DNA from: Planctomycetaceae bacterium
GTDB lineage: Bacteria > Planctomycetota > Phycisphaerae > SM23-33
Assembly (NCBI GenBank): GCA_021371965.1
Contig: JAJFVE010000155.1
Span: 59,192-123,191 of the forward strand
Reading direction: 5' to 3'
Length of the DNA stretch: 64,000 nt
Shown piece after piece: positions 16,129 through 25,886 of this stretch; the stretch's first letter is position 1, and every line of letters starts with the position of its first letter. The notes under the pieces are model-generated. The model worked only from the letters and a program-made list of their open reading frames with translations, was not told the DNA's origin and did no database searches. Made by a program: the position numbers and the translations under genes.

Positions 16129-19100
16129 ATGCAGATCAAGGACACAATACGGGCAAACGCGAACGGGGAGTTTCACCCAGACGTACAACTGCGATGGTAC
16201 TCCGAGGCAGACTCAGATAGCAGAAGAAACAATCTTCTGCTTGTCCAGAAGTATATGTTTACCAGGCCTCCTGCAGGGGAACGGAAATCCCCAACAGACT
16301 TGCTTTATTTGATCAAGCAAGCATTCATATTGCCTCCCCCAGAAAACAGATACGTTGTCATTGCTACATATGGTCATGGCAAAAGCCATCTGGCTTTAGC
16401 CTTGGCTAACTTCTTTGGGAAGAAGGCCGAGTCGGCAGAGATAACTGCTCTTACGAAGAGCATCAGGAATGCGTATCAGGAGCAACCAGAGGCTCAGTCC
16501 TACTTGGACTTTAAGTGCGGCCGAAAGCGCCAATTAGTCATCTGTCTTGATGGCACCCTTCCGAACGACCTTTCGCAACTGTTCCTAAATGCCCTCCGGA
16601 AGGCACTCAATAATGAGCCCGAGACGAGTGATGAAGGTTTTCCTTTCTGGACCACCGGAGCAATTCAGTTCTTTCAAAGTCTTTCGCAAGAGGAGCGGCA
16701 CAAGGCGGATGCCTTTCTGAAAACGAATGGACTAGGAGATCTCCCCGGGTTCGTTGCCAGCCTTGTGGGGCAGAGCGCATCTCTATACGATGTTGCCAGA
16801 AAACTATGCACACATCTTCGTGGAGTCATGCCTGATTGGGGCGGACAAGTGAGCTTGGCTCAAGCAGTTGAATGGGCGGCTGATAGGTTCTGCGGCTCTG
16901 AGGATGACAAGCCGTTTAGTGGGCTGCTAATACTGTTTGACGAGTTTAGCGCGTTTATCCGCAGCTACACCATGAGAACTACCCCCAATACTCCCCTTCA
17001 AGATCTTCTGAATGGCGTCTATAATCGTAAGGGCAAAGTTGTCTTTGTTGCTTTCGGGCAAAGTGACCCAGATGCAACCATGCACAGCGTATTGCAGGAT
17101 TGCCCGAACGATCACGTCAGATCTGGGATGTTGGTAGAACTGCAGCGACTTCCTAGGCCCTTTCGGTTTCACCTGTACACAACGATGGAATCGGTGCTGG
17201 ACTCTTATCTATATCAAGAGACGGACAAGTTAAGAGCCGCATTTGATGCAGGAAATGCCTGGCCTGCTGTAGAAGATGCGACTGACGACTCGCTTCAGAT
17301 TTTTGCGGCAAGATATGAAGGTGAATTGCATTGGAGCAGCGAACACTTTCAAGAAATTGTAACCTTCGGGGCCTTTCCACTTCATCCCATAACTACCTCT
17401 CTGCTATGCAACATTGAACTGTTGGAAAGCTCTAACCCTAGGTCTGTTCTGGGGTTTGTATTGAACAAAGTCACCTCATTAGCAGATTCGCCGGTGGTTG
17501 CGGGCAGTACACCTTCATGGGTCCGTGCGGTTGCATTGGTAGATTGGTTTGAAAGGCAGCTAGCTGATGATGAATGGAAACAGTATCAAGAAGCTCTCCG
17601 ACAGAAGAGCGGTGATTTGACGTCGGATGAGCGGCAGGTTCTCAAGGCAATGCTCTTGCACGTCATCGCGAGAATGCCCTCAAAAGAGCCATCTTTTGTC
17701 AAGGCACTAATGCATATGACCGGTCTTTCAGAGTCATGCGTGAAAGCGGCCCTTAACTCGCTTTCGGAGTCGACGGTTATTGAGCATGTGCCTGCAATGA
17801 ACAAGTATTGTTTCTGGCCACTTGGAGGCGGCGCACGCCTGCTGACCGAACATGTTAATCGGGCTTTAGCCGGCAGCGAGATGAGTTGGGGGGACTGGGG
17901 AGCTATAAATCAGCAGGCTTCGGAACTTGGTTTGCCGGACGCTACCGTGACCGTGAATTGGGGCCACATGGATGATTGGGCGGCACCCCAGCGTTATTTG
18001 CCAAGAGAACATGCTACCAGTTCCAATATTGCTGAACTTGCGGCGTCGTGTCCTGGATGTATCATTTGGCTAATAGCTAAGAATGACGCCGATATGAATT
18101 GGTTTGCCTCGGAAGGCGCCGGATTGCTTTCAGCATTGGGGACTCATCCCAAGCCAGTGGCTCTGATGCAGCCTTTGATGCCAACACCGAACCTGATAAA
18201 TGTGCTCCGCAAACATGTGGTGTTGCGGGCGCTGCCAGCAGCGCAGATTACCCATTTTGGCTCAAACATTGTCCAAACTGTCAAGGAACAGACGATAGAT
18301 AGAATCCGCCAGGAGACTCGGCTGCTCCAGTCAAGAAGGCGCTATGTGGTTCCGCAGCCTTATGCCGCCGCCGTTAGCGCAAACCCCCTTTGTGATGTGC
18401 CGTCCTTGATGTCTTCCCTATATCATTTGGCATACTCTAGTGCGCCGCCGTCATTCTTCACCGCGTACAAGAAGCGAGTGCCAAATCTTAAGAGGGCCAC
18501 CATGTATGTCTGTGGCCTACTACTCAAGAATGAAGTCTATTCAGGCAAGTATGAAGGAAATGCCGTCGCTAGAAGCTTGGTAGAGAAATTTCTCCTGAGT
18601 GGCCCGGCAGCTTCTTGGTGTCTCTTATCCTCTGACAAAAGAATCAGAGAGCCTCAGAACGAGAGGATAAAGAGGGCGTGGTCGGTAATTGACCAGACTA
18701 TCGTTGCAAACGGTGCTGAAATTGGAATCAAGGCAGCGATCCTGAAGCTTATATCGTTACCGTATGGATATGATGAAAATGTTATCTCGCTCCTTTTCTG
18801 CTCATGGTATGGTTACCATCGTCATGATCTGTCATTAAGCATTGGTGGAGTCCAAAGCACTGTAGACGATTTAATAGTCGCCTATGTCGATGCCCCACGA
18901 GCATCTCCGCAAGGGTTGCTGGAGCTTCTGTTGGGCGGGAACTTGTACATTGGCCGAAAAGATCGTCAGGGCGCTCTGAAACAAATCGCGGAGATAGTAG
19001 ATCGATGCAAGACTCTTTCAGGCCAGCCCTATTCACGGGCAGAGGCAAGGGATGCGGCAACCCGATTAACGGAGTTTCTTGGTGACGACCGGAACGAGGA

Positions 19101-21021
19101 TGCCGCTGCGCGAGCGAAAGCAGAGGAGGCACTTCGAATCATCAATGATTCTCTCCGAGAGGCGGACAAGTACGACGCAGACGTTGGTGACATTGGCTCT
19201 CAAGCAATTCGGGAAAATGACGTGGCTGGGATCATCAGGTTGCAGAAGAAACTTGCGGATGTTCCGCCTTCAACGAGGGTCAAACCGGATCAGCCTGCAA
19301 TTCCCAGGATCCGTGAGCAACTGGACAATAAACTGTCAAGCGTTGTCACATCACTCTGCAATGAGAACATGAAACTGAAAGACATTATCTTCTATGTAAA
19401 GCAGTCGGATAAGTTGAAGGCTGCCTTGGTGCCGTTACGAGAATATGTGGGACTGCGACATCAAGTTGAAGAGGCACTTGCTGCTCTTGAAGCAGGCAAG
19501 GCTGAGCTTGAGGCGAAGCAGAAAGATGGAAAGATTATCGCTTCTTTGCAGGCAATGACCGCCGAAGGCTCCTTAAAGAGCTTGTGTAATAAGCTCACTT
19601 CGATTCGAGAGGCCCAGTGTTGTTCGGAAGAGGCCAGAAAAGTACAGACAACAAAGCTTTCTCTTATTGAGGGAGCGATCAATCGACTCAACGAGTATCT
19701 GGCAGGCCTACCAGCTTCACTTGATGCGATAGTGTCGGAGAGTGATCTGGCAAAGACGCAGCAAGCTATTGCTTCCCACAAATTCTATTTTTCTGAGTCT
19801 ACGGAGTCTGCCCAAATTGACTCGGCTCTTGAAAGATGTTCCCGCATACATGCTTTCTTCACAGATGTTAGCCGCCTAGGTGTTACTGCTTTTCGAACAC
19901 GGAAGGAATATGAAGAGGTGGCCGACAGCCTCAAAGCTATGGCTAACACATATGCCGAGAGTATGGGGCCACGCCAGCTCTCCAGGATTGAGGCCGCAGA
20001 GAAGAAACTGAAATCGCATCTTGCGAAGGCAACAAAAGAGGCGGAGGAATGGTTAAAGAAGGCCCAGGGGCGGCTGAGCGACACAAAAGGGTTGGAACAA
20101 CTGGTCCATGACCTGGGTAATCCGCCCGAGTTTCTCTCCGAAGACAACATTGTTGCCTTGGAGACATTGATCGCAAAGGCAAAGAAGGCTCAATGCCAGG
20201 CCGAGGCGGACGCGGAAGCTAGACGAAAGGATGCCGAATCAGTTGCTGCACTGAAAGCCGTTCAAACGACAGGATCTCTAATACAGCTTCGTACCGGTCT
20301 GGAGACGGTGAAGGCTGCCGAGTGTATTACTGGTGACGCGAAAGCTCTTCAGTCATCAAAGAAGCTGGCCTTGGAGAAGGCTATAGATGGGCTCCTTGCA
20401 TTTGTGGCGGAGCTGCCTGAGAGGATCAGGAAAGCTGCCAACCAACAGGAGGTTACGAAGCTCCAGACTGCGATAGTTTCTAAGGCCGTGTTGTTCGAAG
20501 AATCGCCTGAAGGTAAGACAATGGCGTCCGCGCTCGATCAGTGTGGAAGGCTGGTGAGATTTTATCAAGATCTCACAACTGCCGTGTCCGGCTCTTTCAG
20601 TACGCGAGGGCAGCAAGCTGCAGTTGTTGCACGTATCAATTCGATTGAGCAGGAATACTCTGACATTGCTGGTGAGGGGCAAAAGAAGCAAATGGATGCT
20701 GCCAGGCAGAAACTGAATGTGTTGGCAGGAGAGCTTGAAAAGAAAGCGGACGCCTGGCTGTCGACAAAGCAGGAGCAGGCCAAGCAGAAGAAGGGACTGG
20801 AACTCGAACGACTTCTTGAAGAACTGGCCCATCCCCCTGAGTTCCTCTTGGAAAATAAGCATCAATTACTGAGTGAATTAGTCGTGGAAGCAACAAAGAC
20901 CTTTGAGAATGGTACCGTTGAGCGGATCGTTGACCTATTCCAGAAGCTCACTGACGTGGAATTGCGAACTCGTCTACTTGAAGATCTCCATGCTCTAGTA
21001 ACTGATGGCAAGAGGAATTAG
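16129..21021 (+). CDS. brxC: Giant P-loop ATPase in the BrxC position, with duplicated coiled-coil C-terminus
   Basis: 1630 residues from ATG 16129, chosen for the AAGGGG site six bases upstream; ATG 16114 is the alternative. Walker A is ATYGHGKSH (79-87) and Walker B GLLILFDEF (about 265-273). The order BrxP-ATPase-PglZ-BrxL matches type 4 BREX, so I place it as BrxC-like, although the length exceeds BrxC proteins I know (about 1200). From residue 1132 on there is a tandem duplication of about 235 residues, largely helical and rich in Ala/Glu/Lys/Leu. It ends three bases before pglZ. Assignment rests on position and motifs rather than on full-length similarity. Confidence 0.7.
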   Translation: MQIKDTIRANANGEFHPDVQLRWYSEADSDSRRNNLLLVQKYMFTRPPAGERKSPTDLLYLIKQAFILPPPENRYVVIATYGHGKSHLALALANFFGKKAESAEITALTKSIRNAYQEQPEAQSYLDFKCGRKRQLVICLDGTLPNDLSQLFLNALRKALNNEPETSDEGFPFWTTGAIQFFQSLSQEERHKADAFLKTNGLGDLPGFVASLVGQSASLYDVARKLCTHLRGVMPDWGGQVSLAQAVEWAADRFCGSEDDKPFSGLLILFDEFSAFIRSYTMRTTPNTPLQDLLNGVYNRKGKVVFVAFGQSDPDATMHSVLQDCPNDHVRSGMLVELQRLPRPFRFHLYTTMESVLDSYLYQETDKLRAAFDAGNAWPAVEDATDDSLQIFAARYEGELHWSSEHFQEIVTFGAFPLHPITTSLLCNIELLESSNPRSVLGFVLNKVTSLADSPVVAGSTPSWVRAVALVDWFERQLADDEWKQYQEALRQKSGDLTSDERQVLKAMLLHVIARMPSKEPSFVKALMHMTGLSESCVKAALNSLSESTVIEHVPAMNKYCFWPLGGGARLLTEHVNRALAGSEMSWGDWGAINQQASELGLPDATVTVNWGHMDDWAAPQRYLPREHATSSNIAELAASCPGCIIWLIAKNDADMNWFASEGAGLLSALGTHPKPVALMQPLMPTPNLINVLRKHVVLRALPAAQITHFGSNIVQTVKEQTIDRIRQETRLLQSRRRYVVPQPYAAAVSANPLCDVPSLMSSLYHLAYSSAPPSFFTAYKKRVPNLKRATMYVCGLLLKNEVYSGKYEGNAVARSLVEKFLLSGPAASWCLLSSDKRIREPQNERIKRAWSVIDQTIVANGAEIGIKAAILKLISLPYGYDENVISLLFCSWYGYHRHDLSLSIGGVQSTVDDLIVAYVDAPRASPQGLLELLLGGNLYIGRKDRQGALKQIAEIVDRCKTLSGQPYSRAEARDAATRLTEFLGDDRNEDAAARAKAEEALRIINDSLREADKYDADVGDIGSQAIRENDVAGIIRLQKKLADVPPSTRVKPDQPAIPRIREQLDNKLSSVVTSLCNENMKLKDIIFYVKQSDKLKAALVPLREYVGLRHQVEEALAALEAGKAELEAKQKDGKIIASLQAMTAEGSLKSLCNKLTSIREAQCCSEEARKVQTTKLSLIEGAINRLNEYLAGLPASLDAIVSESDLAKTQQAIASHKFYFSESTESAQIDSALERCSRIHAFFTDVSRLGVTAFRTRKEYEEVADSLKAMANTYAESMGPRQLSRIEAAEKKLKSHLAKATKEAEEWLKKAQGRLSDTKGLEQLVHDLGNPPEFLSEDNIVALETLIAKAKKAQCQAEADAEARRKDAESVAALKAVQTTGSLIQLRTGLETVKAAECITGDAKALQSSKKLALEKAIDGLLAFVAELPERIRKAANQQEVTKLQTAIVSKAVLFEESPEGKTMASALDQCGRLVRFYQDLTTAVSGSFSTRGQQAAVVARINSIEQEYSDIAGEGQKKQMDAARQKLNVLAGELEKKADAWLSTKQEQAKQKKGLELERLLEELAHPPEFLLENKHQLLSELVVEATKTFENGTVERIVDLFQKLTDVELRTRLLEDLHALVTDGKRN
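19522..20905 (+). repeat. Tandem 235-residue repeat inside the BrxC-like gene
   Basis: Unit A starts at 19522 (KDGKIIASLQAM...GSL) and unit B at 20227 (KDAESVAALKAV...GSL), 705 bases apart. Matching points along both units include GLPAS / ELPER, the phrase ALERCSRIHAFF / ALDQCGRLVRFY, and PPEFLSEDN / PPEFLLENK near the ends. The copies are diverged at protein level, so the duplication is old. Confidence 0.75.
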
Positions 21022-21023
21022 AG

Positions 21024-23204
21024 ATGCGAGAACTTCTGCTGGATATTCATGGCGAGGCAAATCCTGTACCTGGCTGTAGGCGTATTGAGACGGAGCTCGA
21101 TTTTCTGCAGGCTCTGTCTGAAGGAAAGTCACCCGTTCTGGTGTGTGGCGAGCATCTGTGCGAATGGGCGGGGGCTATATGGCAGGCGCGCGGCTGGCGG
21201 GTTCAACGATTAACGTCATTGGTGGACGAGTTGTTACTGGCCTGCCCAGACTTATCGCGTGAGCAGGCGAGGGTCCTATCCGAACACCATGGGGAGCTAC
21301 GACTGCAGGCTCGTCCACTTACACTACAGCGCATTACAGAAATAATGTTTCCGTCTCAAATGTGGAGAAGGTATCCTGACATCAGCCATGCCGCTGAATG
21401 GCTTCTGTGGTTAGACGAAAATGCTCCGCCAGTTCAGTACCATCCTATATTGAGGGGTTGGGCGATGCGGTGGCGAAGCGAGGTTGCCGGACCAGAAGCG
21501 ATGTTGTATAGTGCTGACGATGCGCAGCGGGCACGTGAACTGTTGTCGGCGTGGTTGGGGTACTCAGACATAGAAATGGTGCTGCCTGTCTTTCCACTGC
21601 CGGTTCCTCAAAGGCATGCAGATGCAGCAGCCCAGAAGTGGCTGCCAAGGATCATTGATACTAGGGGACGCTACTTCGGAGAAATTCGGCAACGTCCTTT
21701 GCCGTTATGCATGACTGAAAGGGCTGCTGAACTCACTTGTCAGTATTACCACCAAAATCCTTCGGAGTTGTCGGAGAAAGCACTTACTGAACTTAGCGAC
21801 TATATTCTTCCCAATGCCTTCTTCGCCTTACAGCAGATCTTACCACCTCCAGTTCCAGCGGAGCCTCCGGTGGATCCTGGTGCTATCAAGAAATGGTTTA
21901 AGAAGGAGTACTTGCCATTTCGCCAATGGCTTGTTCGCGGTGAGAACGTTGCGGGAAGGTCCAGCGCCGATACCCTCTGCCGGCAGTTCGCATCGTGGTA
22001 CTTGGGCTTCTACCCTCGCGCAATTGCCCGGGGGGATGACTGTATTGCATATTTCAAAGCCGCACTAGTTCCTGCGCAATGCGAGGACAATGTGGTTCTG
22101 CTTGTGATATTGGATGGTCTTCAGGCCACTGATGGTGCCACACTTCTGCGCCATTTGCGCCAACAACACACAAGGCTCACGGCATCTGTTGATGATCTAG
22201 TATTCTCCCCAATTCCTACGGTCACAGAGGTATGTAAGCCAGCTCTCGTTCGCGGGTGCGCCCCTCGCGACTCTTCTGCTGCCCGTATTCCAAACAATGT
22301 GAAGATACTTTCTGAGGGGAGAGATCCGACCGCTGAACTGGAGCAAGCCGTTGCGGGCCGAGTGTTTGTTTGGACACTTGCCGAGCCTGACCAAACGTAT
22401 CATGCCAAGGCTGATCGTCACGTTCTCCTTCAGCGAGTCGAAGGCGTACTTCGGACCTGTGCAGAGAGAATCCTCGCTGCTACCAAGCAAGTGCCATCCC
22501 ATCTAAAGCTTAAGATCATTGTTACGACGGATCACGGTCGGCTTTTTCAAAGCAGCGAACGTGCATGTCCGATCCCTTTGGGCATGACTGCCCACCAAAG
22601 GGCGGCCTGGGGTAGATCCAGTAGGGCATTGCCGCCTTCAGGCGTGAGCATAGAAGAGGAGCAACAGATAGCATATCTCGATGGTCCTCTGTTCGGCATT
22701 TCAAATGAAGGCGACTGCGCGATTGTCTTGTCAGAGAAGTCGTTCTTCATGAGTGATGGCAAGTCGGGCACAGAGCAGTTTGCGCATGGGGGGCTCTTTC
22801 CAGAAGAGGTCATTGTCCCCTGGATAGAGTTACTCCGTGATGTTGAAGGCCCCAATGCCGTTGCCAAGATAACAGGCAAAGCGAGGGAGGGAGCTGAGGG
22901 AAGACTTACTGTTGCGGTCACCAATTCCTCTCAGATTAGTCTTCAGGCGACGTGGCTGGAGATCGCGTTCGGGACGGCTCAGCCGCGACATTTTGAACTC
23001 GATCACGAAATAGCACCTTTAACCAAAAGGGAATATGTTATTTCTGTAGCAGACTGGCCAGCAAAACCAAATGCTATATCCGCAAGAGCATGGATAGGTA
23101 TCCGACCTCCTGCCGGCCCTGAGATCCGCATTGAGACCGAAGTGGTGTTGGACAGCGAAGGTTTTTACGTCCAAGATGCAGACATTCTGGGTGACTTAAC
23201 ATGA
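21024..23204 (+). CDS. pglZ: PglZ-domain protein
   Basis: 726 residues from ATG 21024 with AGAGGAA upstream. The PglZ/alkaline-phosphatase-superfamily core is visible: LLVILDGLQATDGATLL (Asp364), a middle FSPIPTVTEVCKPALV segment typical of PglZ after the first metal site, and IIVTTDHGRLF (Asp503-His504), with a late AHGGLFPEEVIVPWI. These are metal-binding positions of the superfamily. The first 280 residues are a helical N-terminal part as in other PglZ proteins. PglZ is the one component shared by all BREX types; it makes the BREX identification firm. The stop overlaps the brxL start. Confidence 0.85.
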   Translation: MRELLLDIHGEANPVPGCRRIETELDFLQALSEGKSPVLVCGEHLCEWAGAIWQARGWRVQRLTSLVDELLLACPDLSREQARVLSEHHGELRLQARPLTLQRITEIMFPSQMWRRYPDISHAAEWLLWLDENAPPVQYHPILRGWAMRWRSEVAGPEAMLYSADDAQRARELLSAWLGYSDIEMVLPVFPLPVPQRHADAAAQKWLPRIIDTRGRYFGEIRQRPLPLCMTERAAELTCQYYHQNPSELSEKALTELSDYILPNAFFALQQILPPPVPAEPPVDPGAIKKWFKKEYLPFRQWLVRGENVAGRSSADTLCRQFASWYLGFYPRAIARGDDCIAYFKAALVPAQCEDNVVLLVILDGLQATDGATLLRHLRQQHTRLTASVDDLVFSPIPTVTEVCKPALVRGCAPRDSSAARIPNNVKILSEGRDPTAELEQAVAGRVFVWTLAEPDQTYHAKADRHVLLQRVEGVLRTCAERILAATKQVPSHLKLKIIVTTDHGRLFQSSERACPIPLGMTAHQRAAWGRSSRALPPSGVSIEEEQQIAYLDGPLFGISNEGDCAIVLSEKSFFMSDGKSGTEQFAHGGLFPEEVIVPWIELLRDVEGPNAVAKITGKAREGAEGRLTVAVTNSSQISLQATWLEIAFGTAQPRHFELDHEIAPLTKREYVISVADWPAKPNAISARAWIGIRPPAGPEIRIETEVVLDSEGFYVQDADILGDLT

Positions 23205-24655
23205 CTGAGAGCATCATGCCGATTCAAAGCAATGTGATCGCGGAAGCAGCCATGGATGAGAAGGTGCGTCGCGTCTTTGGCACATTGGCAATCGATAAGC
23301 GCAGACTTCCCATGAGCCAGCTGCAGAAGCGAGGCATCCCTGCTTACGTTGCCGAGTGGGTTCTTGAATCAGTGGTGCCCGGCATTGGCCCTATCACACA
23401 TGATGAAGCAACAAAGGTCCAGGACTGGGCCGTACGAAACATTCCGGGGCCCGAGGACCAGAACGCTGTCAAGTCGCGGCTTCTTCGGGGCGAGACGGTG
23501 AAGCTCCTTAATCCTGTCCAGGTAGAAGTCATACTGAAGAGAACACGACAGGAGCAGATAGGGAAGCTCGGCTTGCTGGGCATTGATGACGCACTCATTC
23601 CTGACGATCTAGTCAAGCTCCATCCACGTCTTCTCAGAGAGGGAATGTGGGGGGTCGTCGAATTGACTAACACCCCGGATGGTGTGGCAATAGTCGGTAT
23701 CCGACCGATGCAGGCTTCCGTCAACCTCAAGATGTATAAGGAAGCCAGATCAGAGTTTTCACTGGAGGAGTGGAGATCACTGATGATCGCGTCGATGGGG
23801 TATAACCCGTCGGCCTTTACGGAGGAACAGCAGTTGCTCCTTCTTTGTCGGCTTATTGCTCTGACCCAGAAGAACATGACACTGGTCGAGTTAGCGCCGA
23901 AAGGCACTGGTAAGAGCTATGTCTTTGAGAATGTAAGTCCCAAAGTGCGACTGATCAGCGGTGGCAACGTTTCTCCTGCCGTGCTATTCGTCAATAATAG
24001 CACCGGACAATGGGGCCTGCTCGCACGGTTTGCGGTGGTCGTCCTTGACGAGGTTCAAACACTGAAATTTGATAAGCCTGAAGAAATTATCGGCGGCCTC
24101 AAGGGGTATCTGGCAAACGGCAAGATAACCCGAGCAGGTTTGCATGAGACGTCCAGTAATTGCGGTCTCGTGTTGCTGGCCAACATCACACTGGATTCAG
24201 AGCAGCGGCCTGCTGTTGATCCAATCGTTAAGGAACTTCCTACTTTCATGCAGGAAACGGCATTTCTTGATCGGCTGCGAGGCATGATTCCAGGCTGGCG
24301 TCTCCCTAAGCTCAGTACTCAGTCTTTTGCGAAAGGTGTGGGCCTGAAATCTGACTTCTTTGGAGACGTATTGGTCGCGATGCGCGACGATCTCGCCACA
24401 GATCAGTATTGTGCGCGTCGGATACGACTGGGGGGAGACAAACCTTACCGCCGGAATGAAGAAGCAATTGTTTCCGCGGCGAGCGGGCTGATGAAGATTC
24501 TTTTCCCAGACATGACTGTCTCGGATCAGCAGTTCTGGCAAAACTGTGTCAAACCTGCGATCCAGCTTCGTCAACTGATCTGGAACCAACTATACCAGCT
24601 TGACGCAGAGTATCGTCAATATGAGTCCTCGCTTGATTGCCAGCTGTTGTCGTAG
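23201..24655 (+). CDS. brxL: BrxL-like AAA+ ATPase without Lon protease domain
   Basis: 484 residues from ATG 23201, overlapping the pglZ stop (ATGA). Walker A APKGTGKS (232-239) is followed by ENVSPKVRLISGGNVSPAVLF, and Walker B is VVVLDEVQ (279-286) leading to GGLKGYLANGKITRAG. This run is the BrxL signature. N-terminal helical domain about 15-200. BrxL of type 1 systems is about 680 residues and ends in a Lon-like domain; here the protein stops after the AAA+ lid (final residues LDAEYRQYESSLDCQLLS), so no Ser-Lys dyad is present. BrxL in known systems binds DNA as a ring and inhibits phage. Confidence 0.8.
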   Translation: MTESIMPIQSNVIAEAAMDEKVRRVFGTLAIDKRRLPMSQLQKRGIPAYVAEWVLESVVPGIGPITHDEATKVQDWAVRNIPGPEDQNAVKSRLLRGETVKLLNPVQVEVILKRTRQEQIGKLGLLGIDDALIPDDLVKLHPRLLREGMWGVVELTNTPDGVAIVGIRPMQASVNLKMYKEARSEFSLEEWRSLMIASMGYNPSAFTEEQQLLLLCRLIALTQKNMTLVELAPKGTGKSYVFENVSPKVRLISGGNVSPAVLFVNNSTGQWGLLARFAVVVLDEVQTLKFDKPEEIIGGLKGYLANGKITRAGLHETSSNCGLVLLANITLDSEQRPAVDPIVKELPTFMQETAFLDRLRGMIPGWRLPKLSTQSFAKGVGLKSDFFGDVLVAMRDDLATDQYCARRIRLGGDKPYRRNEEAIVSAASGLMKILFPDMTVSDQQFWQNCVKPAIQLRQLIWNQLYQLDAEYRQYESSLDCQLLS

Positions 24656-24684
24656 CTGCAATGCCGGCCCAGGCCAAGGAACAA

Positions 24685-25824
24685 ATGATCTATCTTGACC
24701 ACAATGCCACGACCCCGTGTGCTCCAGAAGTAGTGCAGGCAATGCTGCCTTTTTTTGGCACCACTTATGGGAATCCTGCGAGTCCGCATTTGATGGGAAG
24801 AGAGGCCTCGCGGCATGTGGAGACAGCAAGGAGCCGTGTGGCCGATGCAGTTGGCTGTGACGCAACGGAAATTGTTTTCACCGGCGGGGCAACAGAAGCC
24901 AATAATGCCGTTTTGCTTGGGCTGTCGGAACGACAAGTATGCCCTCGGAATCGGGTGTTGGTTAGCGCAACCGAGCACAAATCGGTGCTGAGCGTATCCG
25001 AGAAGCTGAAGGCGCGAGGTCTCGTCGTCGAAACGATTCCGGTTGACGAAGCTGGGCGACTGAAGATTGATGTGCTGCGCGAACAGATTCGAGATGATGT
25101 CTTGCTGGTGTCTGTTCATGCAGCGAATAACGAGACTGGAGTGATACAACCGCTCGATATAGTGTCGGCAATGGCACGAGGAAAAGGCGCTCTCGTACAT
25201 TGTGATGCCGCGCAGGTTCTGGGCAAGGTGGCTTTTTCTGTAAGCGAGCTCGGCCTGGACTTTGCCTCATTCAGCGGACACAAGGCTTACGGTCCCAAAG
25301 GAGTCGGTGCTCTCTATGTCAGAAGTGGGTTAGGGAAGGCCCTAGACCCAATTTTGGTTGGGGGTGGACAAGAGGGCGGGCTGCGTTCTGGTACGCTAAA
25401 TGTTCCAGCGATCGTGGGCATGGGTGTTGCATGTGATCTGTCAAGAGCCAGAACAGACGAGGATTCGCTCAGGATCTCAACGCTTCGCCAGGAGCTTGAG
25501 AAGCAGTTGTGCAAGATAGACGACACTGTAGTAAACGCGTCACAAACAGAAAGATTGCCCGGTACAAGTAGCATCACTTTTGAAGATGTCCCTGCCGATA
25601 TGCTGGTGACAAACGTGCATCCTCTTTGCATCAGCACAGGTTCTGCCTGCACATCGGGTACCGTTGCACCTTCTCATGTCCTACTGGCAATGGGCCTATC
25701 CCGGGAGGATGCTCAGAGTACAGTTCGCATCAGCTTGGGCCGTTACACCTCAGAAGCTGATATTGCTGCTGCAATTGAGATTATCTCTGTCGCGGTATCG
25801 GCCTTAAGAAGTCGGTTGATTTGA
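24685..25824 (+). CDS. Cysteine desulfurase (NifS/IscS/DndA type)
   Basis: 379 residues from ATG 24685, supported by AAGGA five bases upstream; earlier in-frame starts (24637, 24661) lack this. LDHNATTPCAPEV (4-16), the PLP lysine in SGHKAYGPKG (Lys200) and the catalytic-cysteine loop STGSACTSG (Cys322) are complete, so the enzyme should make persulfide from cysteine. It closes the operon 29 bases after brxL. In Dnd systems the same kind of enzyme (DndA) feeds sulfur to DndC; here it would feed the BrxP-like protein. No IscU or sulfur-relay genes lie nearby, which argues against a housekeeping role. Confidence 0.85.
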   Translation: MIYLDHNATTPCAPEVVQAMLPFFGTTYGNPASPHLMGREASRHVETARSRVADAVGCDATEIVFTGGATEANNAVLLGLSERQVCPRNRVLVSATEHKSVLSVSEKLKARGLVVETIPVDEAGRLKIDVLREQIRDDVLLVSVHAANNETGVIQPLDIVSAMARGKGALVHCDAAQVLGKVAFSVSELGLDFASFSGHKAYGPKGVGALYVRSGLGKALDPILVGGGQEGGLRSGTLNVPAIVGMGVACDLSRARTDEDSLRISTLRQELEKQLCKIDDTVVNASQTERLPGTSSITFEDVPADMLVTNVHPLCISTGSACTSGTVAPSHVLLAMGLSREDAQSTVRISLGRYTSEADIAAAIEIISVAVSALRSRLI

Positions 25825-25886
25825 TTGATTCACATCGGTGGAAGACGACCGACACAGCGTTCAGTAGCATTCGCAAGGATCTGGTA

